From Humulus lupulus (Eukaryota; Streptophyta; Magnoliopsida; Rosales; Cannabaceae), in the NCBI RefSeq assembly GCF_963169125.1, contig NC_084794.1:72823665-72887664 (forward strand): a stretch of DNA of 64,000 bases, read 5' to 3'. This document shows positions 56,103-64,000 of the stretch, piece after piece. Every line of letters begins with the position of its first letter. Positions within the stretch are counted from its first letter, which is position 1. Both the position numbers and the translations under genes were made by a program. Under the pieces are notes generated by a model. That model did not search any database and was not told the DNA's origin. It saw only the letters and a list, made by a program, of their open reading frames with translations.

Positions 56103-57480
56103 AAGGAGAAATTGATTATGTGAGGGTTTTGAATGGAGCCCTTCCAAATGATATGGGAGTTTTAGGCTGGTGTTCTATTCCAATTGGTTTCAGTGCAAGG
56201 TTTTTCCACTGTAAATTTTAGAGGTTTTTGAGTAGTAAAATTGTGGAGCAAATATATTTGCTCTCATATTGCTTCTTTGAAAGATGAACTTGAGTGTTGC
56301 TCTGTCTTGCATTGGTGTTTGGACTTGTGAATGATGATAAACTGTAATAAACTTTGAAAGATGAACTTGAGTGTTGCTCTATCTCGTTTTAATGTTCTTT
56401 CATTACATGGTATCACCTCTCTTTTCATTAGATCTTACCATATTTGACTTATTTAGTGAATTATTTGTTTACTTTTGTGTGTGTCTGTGTCTGTCAATGT
56501 TGGATTGATTGTCTTCTGATGGTTGCCTTATCCAAAATACAGGTTTAGCTATCTGAGCAAGGAGTACAAATATTTCTTTTGGGAAGACAATCTAAATCTC
56601 AAGGTATATCTTTTAGCTCTTTTCGATTAGCTCAATAAATGATATGTTTTGTGTGTTGCTTCAGTTTAGAATTAACTTTAATTAGTTAGCTATCTAAGCA
56701 GGGAGTACAAATATTTCAGTCACTTGAAATTGCTTCTTGTGATGTGAGGTTAACACTGGTAGATTAATTCTCTCTCATTCATGTTTAAATTTAGTAGTTA
56801 AACCTGACCTTTCTTGCCTAGGTTATAATTATCGTTGTACTTATTGATTTATTCTATAAAACATGTAATTGAGGGTGCAGGAACTATGTGTGAGAACTAT
56901 AAAAGCTAAGTAGAAAATAGTAGTAGTAGCTTCTAAAGTTTGCGATCGTAGCTCTAGAGACATACCTATATTCTGGGTTTCACAAGCACCAGCTAGGGAG
57001 CAAACTTGTGATAAAAGCATGGTTCCCTGACTGCAAGTGCAAGTTGCTGAATGGACTTGTCTTAATGGTATTTAAGTGTCATTAATTGAACTGATTACTG
57101 TCATATTAAATAGTGTACAACAGAAATTCACAGTTTTTACATCTATTAGTTTTTATTTTTGAATTCTCAAACCTTTTTCTGATGTCACTTGATCACTTTT
57201 GTTATTCGATACTCATGTAAATTTGCTTCCAATTTTTTTTAACGAAAGAGGACGAGGAGGAGTGTGTGTGTACAGGGGGGGGGTTACCGTCTAGAATGAA
57301 CAAAATTTATCTACCATATGTTCTTTTAAAATAACGTTTGAGTATTGCTGAACTTTTTTAGGTTTCAAGGAAACCAACTTTGGGCAATTAAAATCAAAGG
57401 CAGTGCTTTCTTGTGGCACCAGGTCCGATGCATGGTTGCAGTACTACTAATGATTGGCCAAGGTTTTGAATCTTCTGATG
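56103..57480 (+). pseudogene. tRNA pseudouridine synthase fragment (PUS3/DEG1-like)
   Basis: Three exons can be read. 56103-56199: GEIDYVRVLNGALPNDMGVL then GWCSIPIGFSA. 56543-56603: FSYLSKEYKYFFWEDNLNLK, joined through a split Arg codon with proper GT/AG borders. 57362 to about 57480: FQGNQLWAIKIKGSAFLWHQ then VRCMVAVLLMIGQGFESSDV. These are conserved segments of the TruA-family enzymes that make pseudouridine at positions 38/39 of tRNA, including the RxSxxSxxYxYFFW and GSAFLWHQVRCMVAVL blocks. The exons before the first one (with the catalytic Asp) and a middle exon between the second and third are absent, so this is a broken copy. T3 lies directly upstream. Confidence 0.8.
56685..56717 (+). 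repeat. Partial duplicate of the second PUS3-like exon
   Basis: TTAGCTATCTAAGCAGGGAG then TACAAATATTTC repeats 56544-56576 with two changes, 140 bp downstream, within the following intron. Confidence 0.75.
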
Positions 57481-57989
57481 TCTGTATCACTTGTTCTTTT
57501 AATTGATTTGTTTTCAAATTTTGTTAACTTTGCTTTTTTGAGTAGTTAATATTGTGCAAAAGAATAGTCTTAGCTTTAGAATAGAAGTTAATTATTTCTT
57601 AATAGTAGCATATATAAAAGCTACTGTGTGCAGTTTTGCAAGCAACGTTTTCATTCAATACATAATTTTTCTTCATTTCTTAACACTGGTTTCTCTAACT
57701 AATACAACATATGTTTGTTCATTTATAGGCCTGACTAATCAATCTAATAAATCAAACGGATATTTGAGAATTCATTGTGTTATTTTGTTTAAGGAATATT
57801 TTTGAGTGATAGTCTTTATAATGTGTTTATGATTTATAAATGCTTTAGTGATTATTGTAAAGCATTGGATTGGTAGCTAATTGCAAGAGGTATGTTGTAT
57901 TTGATATTTTTTTTTTTTTTAATCTTTTTTAATTTTGAATAGAATTTGTATAACTTTAGTGGAGTTTGAATATCTTAGATATTCATCCG

Positions 57990-58097
57990 TAGTGAAGTAG
58001 GTTCTGGGAATTCTGTGTTCTGCGGTGATAACGGAAGGTTGAAAATTTGCATGTCTTAGTGAAGTAGGTTATGAGAATTTTGTGTGCTGCGGTGATA
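57990..58097 (+). repeat. 41-bp direct duplication
   Basis: TAGTGAAGTAGGTT...TGCGGTGATA occurs at 57990-58030 and again at 58057-58097, with four or five differences. The region between is unremarkable. Confidence 0.75.
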
Positions 58098-58284
58098 TAT
58101 GGATGAAAACCTATTTGTTGTTTGATTTTTTTGAATTGGTTGTGTTGATTGTGACAAATGGCTAGGCTAGTAAATTAGGGAATATGCTGTCCGATTTTTA
58201 GTAGATTTTTTATACTTAGTTTTGTTTTGTATGCTTATTTTATTTTCATATTTTGTATCTTTTATTAAAACAGATAGGCACAAT

Positions 58285-58430
58285 ATGGAAAAGGAATGGA
58301 TGTTAGTCGATAGGTTGTTAGTAGAATATATTAAATTAGTCGATGAGTTTCTTAAATTTAGTTTGGATCATGCCAAAGATCCAAACTATATTTCTTGTCT
58401 ATGTAAATCTTTGCAGACTCACATTACTTT
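58285..58430 (+). pseudogene. CACTA transposase-associated domain fragment
   Basis: ATG at 58285 opens MEKEWMLVDRLLVEYIKLVD, then EFLKFSLDHAKDPNYISCLC. This matches the pattern of the plant Transpos_assoc domain (W-M-x-x-D-R, E-F, C-x-C) found at the start of TNP2-type transposases of CACTA elements. The domain precedes the catalytic TNP2 region. Only this piece is visible; the expected second half of the zinc-binding motif and all catalytic parts are absent. It lies 1.3 kb upstream of a CACTA end at 59702, so it probably belongs to that element. Confidence 0.7.
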
Positions 58431-59267
58431 TTCAAAGTTGTTGTATATTTTTCTAACATTGTGCTGCCATGTTTGCTATATTCAGATTTAGCTTGTATAT
58501 TTTGAGAAACCTTTAATTGTCCAGTAGTGAAATCTAAAATAAAAATGGCAAATTCATTGCTCTTGTTTTTTGGAACTTTATATTTGATCTAATTCTAGTT
58601 CATGTGTCTATGCTATTGGGTTTTCTTTATAAATTAGTTGTTGTATTGTATATATATATTTATATGTTTGGTTGGTGTTTCATTTGCATTTTCATTTCAT
58701 AATCATAAAGTGTTTGAGCTAAATTTTCTAATGAGTATTTTACCAAGCATAAATCTTCAATCTTTCATGCCTATGTGCTGTAGTTAGTGTAATTGCATGA
58801 CCATCTTATAAAGTCGTAATGAGGTTATTAACTTTCTTTCTTTTTGTACTCTTTTAGTTTACTATTAACTAAGTTTAAGCATAAATTATTTAAACTCTTG
58901 TGTAGCTAAGCAAATCAACCTCACAATAAAGACAAGTGCCCAATGGAATGGATGATGAATTGGAGGGTGGAGCAAGCTTCATGGTTTACTTTTTGTGTAT
59001 CTTGTTATGTTTCTGTTTTTTACTTTTGAAGAAAAAGATGTGAAGACTATAGAATTTTATTATATATGCTTTCAAACTCAAGTTAGAACTAAGAACTTTT
59101 GAAGTGGACAGCGTCATCATGGTTTGAAGTAGTTTGTCTTCAAATGTAAAAATACTCATGGTGTATCATATATATTGAATATTTTAGATTTTTTGATCTA
59201 TTTAATATTGCACTTGTGATCAATTGTGATTTTTTTAATCAAAATACAATAATAAAAACTTTTTACA

Positions 59268-59702
59268 GCAATTAAAAATGCATACTACAAAATAACAAAA
59301 TGTTATTACTGGGATAATTTACAATAATTATGGTTGTTTTGTATAATATATTATAATTGGGACAAAAAGTTATGATTTATATAATAGAATGAATTAAAAA
59401 AGTTATAAAATGATTAAATATAACAATTTTCATAACAGTTGGAAAGTGTTATGCATAAAGTATAAGATTAAACTTCAAATTTATAACCCAATACTCTAAT
59501 TAAATGTTATTATTTGAATATTATAGCAACTAAAAATGTGTTATTGAATAGTTTAAGATAACATCGAACATAACATTCGAATAGTGTTATAGAAAAGACA
59601 GGACTTTTAATAACAGGGGCTATGTTAGCGTTTTCAGAAGCGTTATCAATACTCCCGGTTAGCAGTTTTTAAGTGTTATGAATACTGTTTTTTCTTGTAG
59701 TG
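59268..59702. mobile_element. CACTA terminal region (right end)
   Basis: The segment ends TTTTTTCTTGTAGTG, the reverse complement of the CACTACAAGAAAA terminus of plant CACTA transposons. The preceding 430 bp carry many TGTTAT/ATAACA words in both orientations, the subterminal repeats that bind transposase. The left terminus of this element was not found. Confidence 0.72.
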
Positions 59703-60067
59703 AAATGAAATGCTTTTATTTATTCAAGAGAGTAATTAGCTCATAGAGGGAAAACTGCCAAGACTATAGGGAAAAAAACTGGTAAGAATATGATGGTATG
59801 GTGGAATAAAATTACAATTAAAAAGTGTAATTTCTTCAATTAATTATAACCCAAATCTGAAAGTACTTAGCCATATGATGGTATGGTGTATTCTTATTAT
59901 CTATATAGCCTATAAGTAGGTCCAAACAAAGTGAGTACAATAGATTGAATCTATAATGTATACTAGTACAAAGTGAAACTAAGTTCTCTACTGAGCTAGA
60001 TACTTTTATTGATCAAAATCTAAAATGCAAGAAGGATGCTAATCTGGTAACAAATTTCTTCTCATAC
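59703..60067. other. Non-coding interval
   Basis: AT-rich, without recognisable gene or repeat. It would contain the intron after the START exon if read on the minus strand. Confidence 0.4.
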
Positions 60068-60151
60068 CTTAGTGACACAGTAGTACGCCTGTCCTGATTC
60101 CCAAATGCGACGACCTATCAAGTACTCTCTATCGCTACAAAAGAAGGGGAA
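60068..60151 (-). pseudogene. Single exon of a START-domain (lipid-transfer) protein
   Basis: On the minus strand an 84-bp, 28-codon exon has a T-rich acceptor ending GGAACAG and a donor AAG|GTATGAG. It encodes FPFFCSDREYLIGRRIWESG followed by QAYYCVTK. This matches the conserved NREYVxGRRIW...YYCxTK stretch of plant StAR-related lipid-transfer (START, PCTP-like) proteins. The exon is a whole number of codons and has clean splice sites, but no neighbouring START exons were found on either side within several kilobases. It is most likely an orphan exon left by rearrangement or transposon capture. Confidence 0.68.
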
Positions 60152-61907
60152 CTGTTCCAAAAAAAAACAAGAACATTGCAAAATATATGAGCTATAAATG
60201 AAAGCATCAGAGAGAAATCATGACATGAATCAATCTGGAATAAATAAACTATTTGTAAATAAACTATTCATTTTTCCATTGATCTCAAAATGAATCCTTC
60301 TCTAATTCTTTAGTGCAGCTAAAGGAGAGCATTAACTAAACTATTTGTATACTTTTTAGTTAATAGAAACTGAATACAGAACTAAGACTTAGAGCAGGAT
60401 TCATTCTGAGATCAATACTTAAATGTTTACCTTTTCTTGTTCAATATTTGCTCTTCGCTTATTAGCTTGACATCTTATACTGTCCTTGGACCATTGTCCT
60501 TCTTTGTTTAAACAGAGAAATTTCATGTTTAGTTAGCAAAGTGTATGCTAACAAAATTTTAAAAGTGTCCAGATAATAACTTTAAAGAACATGACACTCA
60601 TTGATCCAATTATTTCGATGATTAAAGTGTGTATATTTCTCAAGCAACTTATAGCTTTGAATCCATCCTTATATCATGTTGCTACCATTCACATAGTCTC
60701 ATATTCAAAACTATAAGCAGGAAACTACGTGAATTGTGTTGTTGCTGAAAAACAATTCTCTTTTGATAAGGAATGCTAGTAATTCACTACCAAAAACAAC
60801 CGCTTATCCCTCTATTTTCTATCTACCATTTCATGTCATATTGATCACTTTGATAAATTCACTCAAGAAAGTCGTGCGAAAAGAAAAACAGAAAAGTAAA
60901 TAAACCAAGAAAAGATAAAAATGAAAGATAAGAGAAGCCATCTGGGTCATATGACTTCCTTGAGTTGTTGCACAATCTTCAGAAAAACTACATGGCTACA
61001 GTGAATAATGGTAATTTTCTGATAGAACTCTGAAAAGATAACAGTATTATAATAATAATATATATAATACTATTAAATTAATTTATTAGTTGTAAAAAAT
61101 ATTTATTAGTTGTATAATCTCCTTTTTTTTAATTTTATTCTTTTTTTTTTAACAATCTTCCAAAAATCTTTAATTAGTTTAAACCAAAACCATATCCTAA
61201 TAATAATCAATTAATTAATTAATCAATTAAAACCAAAACAATTTTGTAAATCTAGGGTCTCCAAAACTAATATGAAACTAACTTTTTCAAGCATATTGGG
61301 GACCATAATAAGCAAATTTTTCAAAAGTTACACTTTAACACTAACATGGCAATGGAATTTTGGAGGGGACCACTCTAAATACTAAGAAATATAATAATAA
61401 TAATAATAATCTTGAGCAAAAAAATAATAATAAAAAAAAAGAGATCAATGTCTTTTCCTTTTCTTTCCTTTTGGTTGGTTACCACCATTTGGATCATATA
61501 ACCAATTGTTTTTAAAGATTTAAAAGACTGAATTAATCATATTATACTCTCAAGGAACAAGTTCTTAAGAGCACATGATGTAGAGTCTGCTGCCCACTAG
61601 ACATAATATCCCTTTTTTTTCTTAATCAAATTAAAAGGGCCAGTGCCCACTAGGCCTTTTCATTGATATATTTACAACCCACAAAACAATTGAGGTCGAA
61701 AATAACAATATGGTCAACTTCTCTATTAAACAACATTGACTTAATGACCTTTCTTTTCTTCTTCTTCTTCTACAATGTATCGCAGTCAAACAATATTCAG
61801 TCCCCTAAGGTAAATTATAAAAGTTGTTATTGTTTTAAATTTTCATTTTAGAAGAACAAATACAGAAACTAATATATTGTCTTTAAAATAAATTTGGTAG
61901 AGTATTG
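60152..61907. other. Long AT-rich non-coding interval
   Basis: No supported gene. An (AAT)n stretch at 61390-61410 and several poly-T runs are present. A possible minus-strand exon at about 60440-60520, ending GAAAAG|GTAAAC, was seen but not assigned. Confidence 0.45.
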
Positions 61908-63097
61908 CACTAGAAAAAAGACATAACTTTACAGAAGGGAAGAATGCTTGCTACTTGCTTGGCTGGGCAGATGTAATTGTTGATGAAGGTCGTTTAGTGA
62001 TCCAAAGATAACTGTACGTGGAAAGCCTCTTGGACCAGACTTTATGCGAGTATGGGTTGATGTTGATATTGTACCAGAATCTTACTTATTTCGTCCTAAT
62101 CATGCGATGCTTACAATACAAGAAGCAGTTGGTTCCACAGTTGCATGACCTTCTAAAAAAGTTATTCCAAGAGGTACATTTTCATACTAAAAAAATAACC
62201 AATGTTTTATAATTTAGTGTTTGGTTTCTTTGCTTTGGTGTAGTTGTGAATTCATTATTTTGTATGTGGTGTCCTTTCTTGGATATAATTTCTATAGCAT
62301 TTTTCTTGAAGTAATTTGTGATGCTACATAATAACAATAAAATATTTCTTTGTTTATTTTGCAGATGTGACAAGAGAAGTAGAAAAGGATACTTAAGACT
62401 CCTTGAAAGTAGTAACTTTTAACTATGTTGAATATTTAAGACTCCTTGAATACTTTAAGAACATTTTGTTGTTGATGACAGTGTTGAATGTTTTAAACTA
62501 ATTTGTGGATTGTTAATACAATGTTGAGTGTTCTTAATTTTTGTTATTTGAAAATCAAGTTCATTTGATGATGCTAGTATATATTAGAAAGCTAATTTTA
62601 ATTATATAAAAAAAATTAAAATATAATAGAATAAATTAGTGTTATATAAATAAAATATATAATGAGAATTTAAACATATCTAAATATAACAATAATACGA
62701 AAATTATGTTATAATATCTATTACAATAACACTTTTTATGCAAAGAATTGTGTTATGCAAACTTCATTATATAACACAAATAATGTGTTATACTAAAGTG
62801 TAGTATAACAAAAAAAAGTGTTATACTAAAGTGTTGTATAACACAAATTTACAAGTATTGAAATGTGTTATATAATATACTATAAATAACATAATTAAAC
62901 ACTTATCTATATATTAAAATAACATAGAAAGTGTGTTATCGTTGGCAGTATAATAACACATCTGTATAACAATGATAAAGTGTTATGTAAAGTACCCTGA
63001 CCTACGATAACATAGTCGGACTTAACACATCAAAAAGTGTTATGGTATGTTTTGATAACACATTTTTAGTGTTATTAAAAGCATTTGTTCTTGTAGT
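61908..63097 (+). mobile_element. Second CACTA-type remnant (1.2 kb)
   Basis: The left end reads CACTAGAAAAAAG and the right end GTTCTTGTAGT, which together resemble imperfect CACTA termini. The right 450 bp (62640-63090) carry dense TGTTAT/ATAACA words in both orientations. Between the ends lies a short coding fragment of a CACTA-associated protein. It appears to be an internally deleted element. The right end abuts the broken Cassandra LTR. Confidence 0.68.
61935..62170 (+). pseudogene. CACTA-associated protein fragment (DUF8039-like)
   Basis: EGKNACYLLGWADVIVDEGR, and after a frameshift SDPKITVRGKPLGPDFMRVW then VDVDIVPESYLFRPNHAMLT and IQEAVGSTVA. This pattern (GxPLGxDxxRVxVD, then I-x-EAVGSxVAWP) is common in the second protein of plant CACTA elements, where the domain has no established role. 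One frameshift and a TGA after GSTVA (likely a former TGG) break it. It lies directly inside the left end of the element. Confidence 0.62.
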
Positions 63098-63338
63098 TCT
63101 TGTTGGCATAGGTAGTACCCATCAATCCATTTAAGCCCCCTTCAACTGTGTTTTCCCACACCTACACAGTCTTAGAATCATCACACTTGACCTTCCCCAT
63201 GACATGTGGGATTGCACAGCTTTTACCCGGTCTTTCCCCCTACGGATCACGGGATTCCGACTGTCACAATCACCCCCCTTAGGGGTCTGACGTCCCCATC
63301 GGCCACACTTCTTGATGGGTCAAGGCTCTGATACCGTT

Positions 63339-63686
63339 TGTAACACCCCACGTCACTATGGATGCTTTCTGGAATGACGACTGGCCCTGCACACCAACAC
63401 GAGTCTTTCCAGCGTGCTTTGTCCTCCCAAGAGGTCACCCATCATAAGACTACTCTAGGTAAAACATGCTTAACTTTGGAGTTCTCAAGTGATGGACTAC
63501 CAAAAAGAAGATGCATTTTGTTGGCATAGGTAATACCCATCAATCCATTTAATCCTTCTTCAACTAAGTAGTGCCACACCTACATAGTCTTAGAATCATC
63601 ACACTTGACCTTCCCCAGGCGATGTGGGATTGCACAGCTTTTACCTGGTCTTTCCCTCTATAGATTACGGGATTATGACTGGCATA
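63339..63686 (-). repeat. Cassandra 5' LTR (348 bp)
   Basis: The plus strand starts TGTAACACCCCACGTC. The shared part with the other LTR is 63516-63686 against 63099-63268 (TTGTTGGCATAGGTARTACC at its start). Confidence 0.8.
63387..63512 (-). other. 5S rRNA-derived segment inside the Cassandra LTR
   Basis: On the minus strand GAGAACTCCAAAGTTAAGCA, then GAGTAGTCTTATGATGGGTG and ACCTCTTGGGAGGAC parallel the plant 5S rRNA blocks around the internal RNA polymerase III promoter. Many substitutions separate it from a real 5S gene, so it is not annotated as rRNA. In this TRIM family the segment may supply a Pol III promoter. Confidence 0.78.
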
Positions 63687-64000
63687 GTAATCGATCCTAG
63701 GCGTAAGGATCATGAGTAGGTTCTCTATCACAGGGTCACCTATCTCAGGTATATCATCCATAACCTACAATTTATAGAATCGAGGTAAATAAAAGAAAGC
63801 AAGGGAAACAGATATGAAAAGATAGTACTTACAGGGAATGCCGGTCTATCTTGCATAATGTACATGTGGGTTTGTCTACAAAATCGACTTAACTCGAGCT
63901 CTGATACCACTTGTAACGACCCACAAAATATTTAAGACCAAATCATACGAAAAATTAAAACTTTTTACTTTTAACTCATTGTACCAAAAATCCATATAAA
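63687..64000 (-). mobile_element. Start of a minus-strand gypsy element G4
   Basis: TGGTATCAGAGCTC on the minus strand at 63896-63909 is an initiator tRNA-Met primer site. It is followed on the plus strand by TGTAACGACCCAC (63912 on), the inner end of a 5' LTR that leaves the window. On its internal side a short ORF from 63761 (MDDIPEIGDPVIENLLMILT) runs to the Cassandra boundary. Cassandra therefore seems to have landed in the leader of G4, but the far part of G4 is not in the window. Confidence 0.7.

Larger units (their letters stand above)
63099..63686 (-). mobile_element. Cassandra-like TRIM retrotransposon
   Basis: A short non-coding LTR element on the minus strand. The intact LTR is at 63339-63686 (348 bp) and the truncated partner at 63099-63268; the two copies agree closely over ~170 bp. 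Between them 70 bp hold a purine tract (AAGGGGGGTGATTG on the minus strand) and a primer site GGTATCAGAGCC (63324-63335). The LTR carries a 5S rRNA-like segment, the defining trait of Cassandra elements. The left LTR lost its 5S part where the CACTA remnant begins. Confidence 0.82.

Noticed and set aside
60440..60520. Possible minus-strand exon ending GAAAAG|GTAAAC
   Set aside because: Open and with a good donor, but there is no clear acceptor and no family recognised. Not enough to annotate.
63387..63512. Possible 5S rRNA gene
   Set aside because: Too many substitutions against plant 5S rRNA and it lies within an LTR, so it is annotated as a Cassandra 5S-derived segment.

Overview
The window is a stretch of plant nuclear DNA, from a dicot-type angiosperm, made almost entirely of nested and decayed transposable elements. 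The evidence is long LTR retrotransposons of the Ty3/gypsy (Tat and chromovirus/Tekay-like) and Ty1/copia groups, plant LINEs with a DUF4283-type ORF1, CACTA ends, a Mutator-like MITE and a Cassandra-like TRIM carrying 5S rDNA sequence. No intact host gene is visible. Only fragments of two host gene families remain: a tRNA pseudouridine synthase (PUS3/DEG1-like) near 56.1-57.5 kb and one START-domain exon near 60.1 kb.

Layout: 1-5558, 3' part of Tat element T1 (integrase tail, short repeats, antisense gene, 3' LTR). 5677-6528, 5'-truncated LINE with 17-bp target duplications. 6629-6992, MULE-type MITE with 9-bp duplications. 7924-30219, chromovirus-like element G1 (5' LTR, gag, start of pol, broken 3' LTR), interrupted by a LINE fragment (13437-16246) and by Tat element T2 (17774-30202, two 772-bp LTRs, GTGTG duplications). 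30220-44740, minus-strand copia element that landed in the G1 3' LTR; gypsy element G2 (32525-41280, TAGCT duplications) sits inside its RNase H gene. 44741-53042, minus-strand gypsy element G3 inside the copia gag gene. 53043-about 55750, Tat-like fragment T3, in which one LTR has internal sequence on both sides. 56.1-59.7 kb, PUS3-like exons, then a CACTA remnant. 59.7-61.9 kb, AT-rich DNA with a START exon. 61908-63097, second CACTA remnant. 63099-63686, Cassandra-like TRIM. 63687-64000, start of another minus-strand gypsy element, G4.

The most interesting content is a second gene inside the Tat elements. Between pol and the 3' LTR, on the opposite strand, T1 and T2 carry the remains of the same four-exon gene. 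With the three introns removed and a single one-base frameshift allowed for, the T2 copy gives exactly 760 codons in one phase. T1 and T2 share all three intron positions. Where T1 has lost the donor of intron 1, T2 keeps it, and where T2 has lost the acceptor, T1 keeps it. A TATA box on the antisense strand lies about 750 bp upstream of the start. T3 shows a parallel arrangement with a different protein. These Tat elements therefore appear to have carried an independently transcribed, spliced antisense gene. The encoded protein resembles the 'putative gypsy type transposon' domain (Pfam Transposase_28), and its role is unknown.

Almost every coding region here is broken, largely by changes that look like C-to-T decay. 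The window records successive insertions rather than a working gene set. All identity and count statements were made by eye.
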